This document shows positions 55,044-64,000 of a stretch of DNA of 64,000 bases, piece after piece. The position numbers and the translations under genes were made by a program. Each line of letters opens with the position of its first letter. Within the stretch, counting starts at the first letter, position 1. Source of the stretch: Tribonema minus (taxonomy: Eukaryota; Sar; Xanthophyceae; Tribonematales; Tribonemataceae); contig JAFCMP010000550.1 in assembly GCA_017506865.1 (NCBI GenBank), positions 1-64,000 on the forward strand, in the 5' to 3' direction. The notes beneath the pieces are model-generated. The model ran no database searches and was not told where the DNA came from. It worked only from the letters and a program-made list of their open reading frames with translations.

Positions 55044-58000
55044 ACGACGCAGCAGGCTGGCGCATCGCAAAGATGGGCTCCCCATTGACGTATACGCTCG
55101 CGGTGAACGGTTGAAGCGTGAAGAAGCCTATGATGAGGCGGTAGAGGCCAGCCGGTGCGGCGACGATGCCGGGCCTGCCGCGCTCCCAGGCGAGGCTTGC
55201 GGGGGCAGTGTTCAGAGCCTGAGCAGTGCGTGCGCACAGAGTTGCGCAGGATCAGGGTTAGGGTTAGCAGCGTGTACGCACACACTTTTTTTTTCCGCTC
55301 GAGCGAGAATGAATGAGTTGCATCATCATCACAGAACAAGGAGATGCGGACACAGAAGAGGAGGCAGAGCGCATTTGCGCGTGCAGATGGACAAGAGCGC
55401 ATGTCACGGGTGACCCTCACATGACCTCCACTGCCTGAACGATGTAGGATGCCTTCAACTGACAAAAAAACACAAGTCTTGCGGACGCAGAACATCATGC
55501 CCCACCCACAGCACATGCGCAGCGTCCGCTAGGGTGTCAGTCGAGCGCGCTCGCAGCTGCCGCCATATCATGCTCATGACCAACTTCACACAAGCGGGGA
55601 GCACAGCCGGTGGAACAGACCACTGCAGGCACTTGAAGATCAGCGTTGTCATGCGGCATAGTTGAAGTTGACGCACCTGCGCCTCCCACGGCACCCACTG
55701 CCCGCGCGAAGTACACCCGCTGCGACACAGCCACAGGCCCTGAGGCAGCAGCGGCGGCGGCGGCGGCATATGCGCCATCCCCACAGACCTAGCGGGGCTC
55801 CCCCCGAGCGGGCTCGCCGCTGCCGCCGCCGCCGCCGCTGCCGCCGCGGCGCTGGCCTTGACTTGAAGTTCATGCTGCTGCAGGGCTGTGGTGGTCGCTG
55901 TGAGGCGTGCAACGCGCGCGCTGAGGTCCTCGAGTTGCGTCGCCAGCGGCCGCACCTGAGGTATACAGCAGTAGGCATGAGCCGACATCACAAGTATCTG
56001 TTGGAATATGAGATGGTCCAATACTCAGTGCATACCCTAGGGGCAGGGCACTCACCAACGCATCACACTTCAAACCCTAGTCCTAGGTCTCACCTCCGCG
56101 CGCGCCACGTCCCGCGCGCCGCGCTCTGACACCAAGTCCCCACCGTCTGCAGCCTTGCGCAGCGCTGCTGCCGCCGCTGCCGCTGCTGCCTCACCGCCGC
56201 TGCCGCCACCACCCTTCTGCTGCTGCCGCACCGCCAGCCGCACCATCGCGGCGACCTCCGCCTGCGTCGCCTTGGCGGCGGGGTTGCCGGCGGCAGCAGC
56301 GCTCAGCGGCAGCAGCTCTTTGCGCAGCGCCGCGAGCTCTTCCGCGTCCGCCTTGCGCCGCAGCCGCTGGCCGAGCCTGGCGAAGGTAGGGGTAGATTGA
56401 CAATAGGGGCGCGCGCTTGCATTCCGTGTTTATTTGGTAACCCTAACCCTAACTCTAAATTGAGCGCCGCAGCCGCTGGCCGAGCCTGACGGGGCAGACA
56501 AGGGCGCACGCGCGCACGTCAGGGCGCGGCGGTAGGCGCTCGTATTGCTTGGTAACGTTAACCCTAACCTTGAACCTAACCCTAACCTGGGAACCCCTCC
56601 GAGGTCCACCTGGTTCCAGGGATGGAAACGTGACTCACCCCGCAACTGCGCGGCAACGCGGACAACATAGACGAGAACAGATGCGGTACTCGTTGAGATG
56701 TGGGTCCAAATACCGAGTCCGCACTGGAGAGCGCCGGGGGGGGGGGGGGGGGGTGTCTCAACCTACCTACCTACCGTACCTCCCCGTTCATCCTACTTAC
56801 ATACCTCTCCATCTCCGAGCGCAGGTCCACACGCGCGCCGCTGACGTCGGCGGACAGCTGCGTCATGGAGGCGCGCACGCGCGAGGACAGCTCCGCGAGT
56901 TCCGCAGCGCCCACGCGCGCCGCAGCATCCGCCGCCACGCGCTCAAGCGCTGCCACGTCCGCTTTCGCCTGCGCAGCGAAGGGGGGGGGGGGGGCAAGCG
57001 CTCATGCACGTTAGCGGTGAAACGCGTATGCTCGTGTGCTTTTTGAGAACAGCTCCGCGAGCTCTGCCGCGCGCACGCGCACTCACAGTGCCTGTTGCGC
57101 ATGCGTGCTCCACTGGCAAGAGAGACCCAGACAGCACAAAACAACTTCAACACTTGAAATGCTTGCAAGTACCACTAGTGCGAGCCACATTGCTGCTCTG
57201 CAAGTCCTGGCGTTCAATAAAGTTTGAAGGACTTGCAAAAACTCGCATGTCACACTGCTCAGAAAAACCTGACAGCATACCTACATACCCGCAGCGCGCG
57301 CGCCACGTCGGAGCGGGCGGCCTTCTCATTAAGCACTTCAGGCAGCTCCGCCTTGGCGGCCTCCAGTGAGCGCCCAGACAGCATAAAAACTTCAACAACT
57401 AAACTTTGAAGTGCTTGCAAGCACGTGCCACGCTGCTGCTCATTAAGATACACACCTGCAGCGCGCGCGCCACGTCGGAGCGGTACGCCTTCTTATTGAG
57501 CACCTCCACTAGCTCCGCCTTGGCGGCCTCCAGTGAGCGCCGCAGCCCGTCCGTGCAGCCCTCCCAACGCGCAAGGCTGTCGCACACCTCTGCACGCAGT
57601 GCCGCAATTGCCGCTGCTGCCGCGCCCTCCGCCTCCGTGCGCGCTGCGGCGGCGGCGGCGATGCGCACGCAGGGTCGACGTGAGGCAAAAGCGGCCGGCT
57701 GCTGTTTTTGAGACAGGTTTGCGGAGTGATCCCACGCCAAAGCTGATTTCGACAAGGGCGTCTGACGGTGCACGTGCCAGTGTGACAATGTGGACCATGA
57801 TGAGGGTACGGGGTTAGGGATAGTACGTATGACTATGACCAGCCTGCTCATACCTGAGTTCAATAGAGCATTACGAACATACTGTGCACCAGACGGCCGC
57901 CTTCAAGCACTTGAAGCTGCAATTTGGAGATACACTTGAAGAAGCACTTGAAGATTGAACACTTCAACAACAACATCAAAACGGACGCACCACACGCAGC

Positions 58001-61000
58001 CGCTGCCTCCGCGCGCCGCGCCATCTCGTCGCGCGCCGCCGCCAGCTGCGCAGGCGTCACCGCCGCTGCTGCCGCCGCCGCACTCGATTCCCTCAGAGCT
58101 TCCGCCGCCGCCGCCGCCGCCAGCATAGGCATCTCCGCACGCAGCGCCGAGGTGGAGGCGGCGGCGCGCGCGGCGGCGGCGTCCGCAGCTGCTTCGGCGC
58201 GCGCCTGCAGGAGACATATGTGGCGGTGCGTCAGTGCTGCAACGTGAAAGCACAATAGGTGTAGCGGTTGACTTTTTTCAAAAAAGACGAGTAAGGTGCA
58301 GCCACACGGCTGCCAATGGCAGCACGCGCGCGGGCCGGCAGATTTGAAGCACTTGAAGTAGCAATTGAAGTGGCAGATGGTCGCATGAGGCGGCTGCCCC
58401 ACGGCCTTAAGGACTCGCTTGAAGATGCACACGAAAACGACCAAGAATTCGTACTAGCTCTCGCGACTCACCAGCGCGGCGCTCGAAGGCGCGATGGCGG
58501 CGCCCGCCTCCGCAGCAGCGCTCAGCTGCGCGTCGAGTGCTGATGCGTCCGCCTTCTGAGCCATTTGACTGCAGCATCAGCAGCTGCTGCAGGACTGATC
58601 AACCGCCAGCCATTCAACGCCATACTAGTGGCTACTACAACAGACGGCTTGGGCGCAGGGGACCGAAACAGGCGACTCGACATTGTACGCCTTCGTCAAC
58701 GATCAGCCCGTCACCCGCAGCTGCTGTCTGAGAGCGGAAATCGCCATCAGCGCGTGCCAGACATTCGCCGACAGCACCAACCCGCGACCTCGGCACGCTG
58801 CCGGTTCCAACTTCATCGGCGCAGGCTTCGAAGACACACTTGAAGATGCACTTGAAGATACGCACACACGGAAACGACAATAATCCGCAGTAGACTAGCT
58901 CTCCCAGCTCACCAGCGCGGCGCGCAGCGGCGTGACGGCGGCGCCCAGCTCGGCAGCAGCGCTCAGCTGCGCGTCGCGCCGCAGCGCGTCGAGCGCTGAC
59001 GCGTCGGCCTTGTCCGCCAGCAGCGGCGGCAGTTCCGCCCACGCGACGCGCGCGCGCAGCGCTGCCTCCGTGTCCGCCGCGTCAGCCCTGCTCAGCAGCT
59101 GCGCCTCGACGTCGGCGAGGTCCTGGCGCGTGGCCGCCTGCATGGGGGGGTGTAGGGGGGTTTCGTGGTGTGTGGGGGGTAGGGGGCGGGGGGAAGGCAC
59201 GGCTGAGATGAGTATATGTGATGGATCTGCATGCGCGAAAGTATAGGAAGGAACAACGCAAGGTACCAGGAGGTGCTTGTACTCCTGTAGGGTAGCGGAA
59301 ATGGCGTGGCAACTCGGTGGGCACACCTGCCACTGTGCGTGTGTAGGGCGGTTTCAGGGGGGTGGGTGGGGACGTCGGGGGGCGGAGTACATGCAAGAGG
59401 TAAAGGTATTGTGCATACGGTCAAGAGGAACAAGTGTAGGTCGGTACAGGTACAACTGCGTGTGTAGGGGGGTTTCGGGGGGGGAGGGGGGGGTAGGTCT
59501 TTGTGTTCCACTTGCTGATAAATCCCAATGAGCCCCATGTCAAAATAAACGTGATAATGTGTTTACAGATGGGGGGAGCACATGCAAGACGTGTAGGTAT
59601 GGTGCATGTGGTCAAGAGATAGAAGCATGGTAAGTATAGAAAGGCCTAGGTATAGGTGCATGCGAATGTGATGCATCCAGATGCGTGAAGGCACCGTTCA
59701 GGACCAGAAAATCGCGAGGTCCCAGGAGGTGCTTGTACTCATGCAGAATGGCGTGGCAACTGGGTGGGCATATCTGCGCTGTGCGTACGGTTTTGGTGAA
59801 CGTTGACTAGCTCAGTGTGATCCATGAAGTTGGCACTGATTCACTGCAGCTGGCCCTGGCGGGAGTGCATTACAACAGTGCACCATACTAAACTGCAGAG
59901 CTTCTGCACTGCTTGGGATGGATTCATGTTCTTCAGGTACTGTATCAGAGTAACCATCGCCACCTGAGAACAAGTACCAGACCGACCCCCATGCACGCCG
60001 GTAGAATCCTTCCCTTTCACCCACTGCGCAGGCATCACTCGCGCCTGCATGCCTACGTAATCTGGGTCTTGCATTTCTGTTGCATAATGCAATGCCATCA
60101 TATGTACTCTACCTACGTATGCTCAGCTCAAGGCAAGTATGTACACAAGCACACAGCAGCTACTGCCGCACGGCTGTGGTGACATGCAAACCCTAACCCT
60201 AACCCTAAACCCTAACCGTAACCCTAACCCTAACGCGCGTGTTTCCGCGCAGACACCACATGCTTATCATACACCTGCGCGCCTCAGCTCTGGGTAAGCA
60301 CATACCCATCCGGACCCGCTTACGGAGCGCAACCCGCAGCATCCGCCCTCACCGCCTGCCACGCTACCACAAACTTCAAACACGAACTTTCAAACATCCA
60401 TGCACACGCGCACACCACACGCTCATCATCATAGCGCGCCTCGGCTCTGTTCTAGTACTCGTCCGCACCCGCTAGCGGTAGCGCGACCCGCAGCATGCGC
60501 CCTCACTGCCTGCCACGCTACTAGTGCCTACCACAAAACTTCAAGCACAAACTTTCAAACATACATGCATACCTCAGTCCTGGGTATGTACCCATCCAGG
60601 TCCGCCAGCGTGGCGCGCCCCGCGACGTCGGCCCTCACTGCATCTCACGCTACCACAAAACTTCAAATGCGAACTTTTGAACATACCTACGTACCTCAGT
60701 CCTGGGTATGTATCCGTCCAGATCCGCCAGCGTCGCGCGCCCCGCGACGTCCGCCCTCACGGCCTGCAGCGCCGCCGCCGCCTCTGCCCTCGCCGCAGCG
60801 CCAGTCGCCTCCAGCGCGCGCGCCCGCTGCTGAGCATCCGCCGCAGCCGCCGCTGCCTCCGCCGCCGCCGCCTCCGCGTCCGCTACGCGCGCCTCCGTCT
60901 GCGCCGCGATGCTGTGGCGCAGGGAGTCTGCGAGGGCGCGGTTCGCGGCGGCGGCGGCGCTGGCGTGCTTGTCCAGTTTCGCGGCCACCTGTTTCAAAGA

Positions 61001-61945
61001 GTGTGCAAGGGTCAGGTGAGGGTTAGAATTTGAGTTGTTGCAGAGGGTGTGCCAGGGGGACGGGGAGGTGGCGCAGTGGCGGTCGATGGTTGGTGTCTGC
61101 GTTTGTTGCAGCAGCGCGCGAACGGGCTTGGGCGGAGAGGGGCGCGGCTGACACACGGCGGCGCTGCCGCTGGCGATTGCAGTAAGCCATCGGCATATCG
61201 GCAAACTCCGCATAGAGTCGTGCCGAGTCGTTCATGCTTCATGCGGCATAAAGCAGCGAGTGCATGCATATGCATGCACCGAAACTGCTGAAATGCCTAG
61301 TTCTGACGAAGAGTGCTCGTGGAGATGCCATAGCTTGCGAGAATCGCACGTGTGCAAACAGTCCTGCTTGTTTGCTGATTTCATGCCCTAGCGGTAGACC
61401 TGCATCAATGACGCCACATCCAGAACTTGCAGCACCGCACTTGAGCGATTACGCATAATGCGCAGGCCACCCACCTCTGTTCTCATGGACTTGAGGGTGC
61501 GTTCCAGCGACTTGACAGTCTGGCGCGTCTCAGCCAGCGCCAACGACTGCTGCCGCATGACTTCTGCAGCAGCCTCAAAGGCGCTTCTCACAGGCGTCTG
61601 CAGCAGTATAACAATGTTGACATCAGCAGTTAGGTGCCATCAGCGGTGGCACTGTTGGCAGGAACTTTGTTTTTGGACGAACATTGCGCTCTGGTTGGGA
61701 TGGCCGTTCAGATATGCTTCTGGCGGACGTATAGGGCTGTCAGCCAGCCCTGGCTCCGAGGCTCTACTACGCATTGCGTTGCACATCACAAGTGCTCGCA
61801 GTCGGCTACGCTCTAAGGCTTGAGGGCTCACCTGTATGTTCTTCCAGCCAGCACCTGCGCCTCCATGATCACCGTCCGTAAGGCACCGTTCCAGAGCCGC
61901 CAGAGCAACATCCACGCCCATGGCTCCGACTGATACTGACCACAC
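54263..61945 (-). CDS. Ala-rich coiled-coil protein with C-terminal beta-sandwich, 11 exons
   Basis: Exons in transcript order: 61945(or 61921)-61832, 61597-61475, 60988-60695, 59137-58913, 58204-57991, 57643-57456, 56968-56805, 56376-56094, 55955-55677, 55218-54952, 54445-54263. Phases agree and the sum is 2334 nt, i.e. 777 aa plus TAG. Residues 39-550 or so are coiled-coil, with a recurring 'K-A-D-x-x-x-L-x-A-L' module (LLADKADASALDAL, VLNKKAYRSDVARAL, KADVAALERV, RRKADAEELAAL). The C-terminus has LAWERGRPGIVAAPAGLYRL then IIGFF...VYVNGEPIF, and VHFLALPARAEISVRYEG then ...QGFLGLQKL. This looks like a C1q/TNF-type jelly-roll. I do not recognise the protein by name; a cytoskeletal or basal-body role is only a guess from the coiled coil. 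The start at 61921 gives MGVDVALAALERCL and the start at 61945 adds eight residues. Confidence 0.8.
57297..57390 (-). pseudogene. Pseudo-exon: copy of exon 6 donor half
   Basis: On the minus strand, cgctcactggaggccgccaa through ggcgcgcgcgctgcg|ggtatg repeats the last part of the exon at 57643-57456. It encodes SLEAAKAELPEVLNEKAARS in place of SLEAAKAELVEVLNKKAYRS. It lacks a clean acceptor, and its donor position reads 'cgggtatg', so I consider it a non-functional downstream duplicate within the intron. Confidence 0.8.
58472..58555 (-). pseudogene. Duplicate exon with intact splice sites (possible cassette exon)
   Basis: On the minus strand, ctcag|AAGGCGGACGCATCAGCACT through GCGCTG|gtgagt is an 84-nt, phase 0, stop-free segment. 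It duplicates the 3' part of the exon at 59137-58913: KADASALDAQLSAAAEAG... versus KADASALDALRRDAQLSAAAELG. An internal deletion of about 15 nt preserves frame. It could be spliced in as 28 extra residues or be a decoy; I left it out of the main model. Confidence 0.6.
59140..59800. repeat. G-rich intronic tandem repeats
   Basis: Two levels of repetition are visible. 'gtgtaggg-ggtttcggggggg' recurs at 59153, 59340 and 59462. A longer unit, 'ccaggaggtgcttgtactc-tg-ag...atggcgtggcaactcggtgg, gcacac', recurs at 59259-59335 and 59721-59785. G-runs of 4-9 clustered over 250 bp suggest G-quadruplex-forming DNA on the non-template strand of the minus gene. Confidence 0.75.
60187..60234 (-). repeat. 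Interstitial telomere-type repeat (CCCTAA)n
   Basis: About eight CCCTAA units with two variants (ccctaaaccc, ccctaaccgtaa) lie in the intron between the third and fourth exons of the minus-strand gene. They are directly adjacent to the duplicated exon-edge array at 60283-60690. Confidence 0.92.
60283..60700 (-). repeat. Four-copy array of exon 3 donor edge (minus gene)
   Basis: The end of the 60988-60695 exon with its donor (on +: acctcagtcctgggtatgta, tccgtccagatccgccagcg) recurs at about 60571 (tacctcagtcctgggtatgt, acccatccaggtccgcc). More decayed copies lie near 60440 (cctcggctctg...actcgtccgcacccgct) and 60285 (ctcagctctgggtaag...cccatccggacccgct). Each block is separated by 'taccacaaacttcaaa-cgaac-tt-aacat'. 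The true exon is the first in transcript order. Confidence 0.85.
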
Positions 61946-62029
61946 TGTTGGTTCACCAAACTTCTCTCACAGTTTCAACTGCCAAGTTGAAGTGTTTGGA
62001 AGTTTGCTGCACGCGCTGAGAAGCTGACT
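61946..62029. promoter_or_regulatory. Compact divergent (bidirectional) promoter
   Basis: Only 84 bp separate the ATG at 61945 (minus gene) and the ATG at 62030 (SGF29-like gene), or 108 bp if the minus gene starts at 61921. The segment includes caactgccaagttgaagtgtttgg and no obvious TATA box. Any core promoter elements must lie here or inside transcribed sequence, so the two genes are likely co-regulated. Confidence 0.65.
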
Positions 62030-64000
62030 ATGAGCAGCTCGAAGAAGCTGCGCGGCCTCAGCGCGCTGGCCACCGACATGCATGTCTGGGACACCAGCAG
62101 CCTGGGGAGGACAGTGTCCGCTCTTCATGATCTGCGTAAGTCCTGCGAATACATGATTTTCATCAACCCAGCGCTTGCTGCTGGTAACCCCTGCACCGCC
62201 GCCCTCTTTGCAGAACCTCCGAATGGCACTCGGCTAGACGCCGCGCGGGCCCTGCGAATGCGAGAGGTGATGCTGCATGGGATTGAGGTGAGCCCCGCCA
62301 CCATGTTGATCTGATTCCGCATCGCGCATTTCTCGAACTCGCGCTCGTCCCGGCAGCACGGACGCTGGTGACACTTCTCGCTGCCGCGCCGCGCGCTCCC
62401 CCCCCTCCCCCCCCCCCCCGCGCGCGCACGCCCCCCCGCAGAGCATCCGCGCGCTGCGGCGGCAGGCCGATGACTGCAAGGACGAGCTCAGCAGGCGCCT
62501 CGAGCAGCGCCTCGCGTACGCCGCCGCGCAGCCCGCGCCGCCGCCGCCGCCGCCGCCCGCAGTCACCTACCCCTCGGCGTACGCGCTGCCGCCGGAGCTG
62601 ACGCACCCGGCGGCGGCGGCGGCAGCGGCGGCGGCGGCGCCCGCTGCGGCGTCGCCGGCGTCGCACGGCAAGTCGCACAAGCGCAGGCGCTCGGACGGCA
62701 GCAGCGGCGGCGGCGGCAAGGCGGGGGGGGGAGGGAAGAAGGGGGGTGGTGCGTCGGCGGGGGGGGGTAGGGTGAGGGCGGTGCCGGCGTGGGTGCACCG
62801 GGTGCCCCAGGCGAACGATCGCTGCGCCGCGCGCGTGGCGGCGAACAACCTGTGGATTCTGACGCTGGTCGTGAGCCGCGACACGGCGACGGACACGTTC
62901 ACCGTCGCGGACGACGACGACGCGGCCGACGTCAGGTACAGTACGCAACGCGTAAATGCCATGTAGTTACTGCCATGTAGTAAGTGCCGAGTGGTGGACT
63001 GAAATGCGCTCGTGTTGGAGGCGCTGCGGACAGAGCGTAACTGCCATGTGGTAACTGCCGGAGTGGTAAACTGAAATGCTGCTCATGTTGGACGCGCTGC
63101 GGACGGTGTCGCGTGCAGCTCGCTGTGGCCACGTGCTGTCATCTACTGCAGGTAGTGGAACGCGCCCTCGCAGGTGGTTGCTGGCCTGTCCGTTTGTATG
63201 CCATGGCTTTCGGCGACTACGGCTCAGTGGCTCATGGCGATGCCGTGGCACTGGCACACGGCAGCATACACAGCAGCGGTCGGTTTGCAGTCAGTTCACA
63301 GGCCTGCTTGGAGTACGTGCAGCTTTCTCTGCCGCCAGATGCGCCATGCACGGCGTGACACAACTGACGCTCCGCACATGGGGTGTATGGCACAATTCAA
63401 GCACTTGCCGCCTGGTCACCAATTAATATCAATGCAGTAATCATCATCCATACTTCAGAAGTATACTGTAGTCTTGGGTACGTCAGCGCCGAAGCTCACG
63501 CGCCCGATCTGCTAGAGCGCGGCACGGCTCGTTCCTGCTTGCCGCCTTCTGCACGTCGCCACGCGACAACCGCAGCGCCGCGGCGCTGGCGTCCACTGGC
63601 AACTCCTGCGGCGATCATCCCCAGTCTCCCTCAACACCCTCGGCGCAGTCTCACTCACCATCCCGACTGAGCACCTGTACCAACCGCATGTGCAGAACAA
63701 GCGGTGCGGCATCGCGTGTTTTCAAGCAACAGGCACGATGCCTCATGATGCCTCACAGGCGCAGTCTGCTGTTGCCGCTGCTCACGAAGCCGCACGTCCT
63801 CCGCTGCGGCCGCCGATCGATGCCTTCCGACTCCCTCCCCCCCCCCCCCCTTCCCGCCCCCCACACCCCCCCTTCTCGGCCAGGTACTACACGGTCACGC
63901 GCGACAACGTCATGGCGCTCGCGCGCGAGGGCGAGGCCAGCGGCGACCAGTTCCCGCTGCACTCGCGCGTGCTCGCCATGTACCCCAACACGACGTCCTT
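62030..64000 (+). CDS. SGF29-like SAGA/ATAC subunit with tandem Tudor domain (partial, 3' end off window)
   Basis: Exons: 62030-62135, 62214-62287, 62442-62935 and 63884-64000+, phase-consistent (about 263 codons so far). SGF29 reads H3K4me2/3 and helps recruit the SAGA acetyltransferase. The N-terminal part is helical (LDAARALRMREVMLHGIESI, RRQADDCKDELSRRLEQR), matching the SGF29 coiled coil. A Pro-, Ala-, Gly/Lys-rich linker follows, with a basic KSHKRRR stretch. The Tudor region begins CAARVAANNLWILTLVVSRD then TFTVADDDDA, and continues after the last intron as YYTVTRDNVMALAREG and VLAMYPNTTS. This is the equivalent of 'VAARV---WILAEVVS--...-Y-V-D-D' and 'VLALYPQTT-F', whose tyrosine lines the histone pocket. 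The linker is longer than in human SGF29 (293 aa in all). Splicing of exon 1 to 2 at ctgc|gtaagt is my choice; reading through 62136-62213 is also open. Confidence 0.85.
62945..63115 (+). repeat. Two-copy tandem repeat in SGF29-like intron 3
   Basis: 'gccatgtagtaagtgccg-agtggtggactgaaatg...cgtgttggaggcgctgcggac' is followed about 80 bp later by 'gccatgtggtaactgccggagtggtaaactgaaatg...catgttggacgcgctgcggac'. The unit is about 80-85 bp with a few substitutions. Confidence 0.85.

Noticed and set aside
54790-55413. 207-codon open frame on + over the coiled-coil gene 3' exons
   Set aside because: It is antisense to a phase-consistent exon (54952-55218), and its Arg-rich text comes from GCC repeats.
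57297-57390. Segment encoding SLEAAKAELPEVLNEKAARS as a genuine exon
   Set aside because: No acceptor at its start and a damaged donor. The joined reading frame is complete without it.
57860-58444. 194-codon minus-strand open frame as a single exon
   Set aside because: It contains the real exon 58204-57991, but the flanks read through intron sequence. Phase analysis supports the shorter spliced exon.
62163-62948. Long Arg/Ala-rich open frame on the minus strand (261 codons)
   Set aside because: It is the antisense of the SGF29-like exon 3 low-complexity stretch. GC-rich repeats keep several frames open, and it has no recognisable domain.

Overview
The window comes from an intron-rich eukaryotic nuclear genome. 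Coding exons are short, GC-rich and alanine-rich, and sit in a less GC-rich, repeat-laden background. Introns follow GT-AG with some GC-AG. TTAGGG/CCCTAA telomere-type words are scattered through introns. I infer a unicellular alga or protist; a haptophyte or similar lineage is plausible but not proven from this sequence. No bacterial signals (Shine-Dalgarno operons, long uninterrupted ORFs) are present.

Layout. 1-1560: debris of a mobile element, namely a frameshifted ORF followed by a possible polypurine tract / short LTR / primer-site / leader arrangement. 1620-3000: a broken, ankyrin-family-like coding relic. 3010-6060: no gene I can support, apart from CTG-rich tandem repeats and one doubtful membrane-segment ORF. 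6091-52884 (+): one P5A-type P-type ATPase (Spf1/ATP13A1 family). I resolved it into 50 exons, 3813 nt in total, which join in frame from ATG to TGA (1270 aa). Only about 8% of the 46.8 kb gene is coding, and mean intron length is about 0.88 kb. 54263-61945 (-): a second gene of 11 exons (777 aa if translation starts at 61945), an Ala-rich coiled-coil protein with a conserved-looking C-terminal beta-sandwich. It converges on the ATPase. 62030 to the window end (+): the 5' part of an SGF29-type SAGA subunit with tandem Tudor domain, divergent from the coiled-coil gene across a gap of under 110 bp.

The most unusual signal is how the introns are built. In both fully covered genes, many introns carry local tandem copies of the exon-intron boundary. 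Copies upstream of an exon repeat its acceptor plus the exon 5' edge. Copies downstream repeat the exon 3' edge plus the donor. Up to five such copies surround single exons (9.9-10.7 kb, 17.7-18.5 kb, 42.9-43.6 kb, 46.2-46.6 kb, 60.3-60.7 kb). They create rows of decoy splice sites and truncated pseudo-exons. Telomere-like words, an inverted repeat with coding-like arms, and a recurrent ACTTCAAGT-type word fill the remaining intron space. The genes do not form an operon or pathway. Functionally they are an ER membrane transporter, a cytoskeletal-type coiled-coil protein and a chromatin reader.
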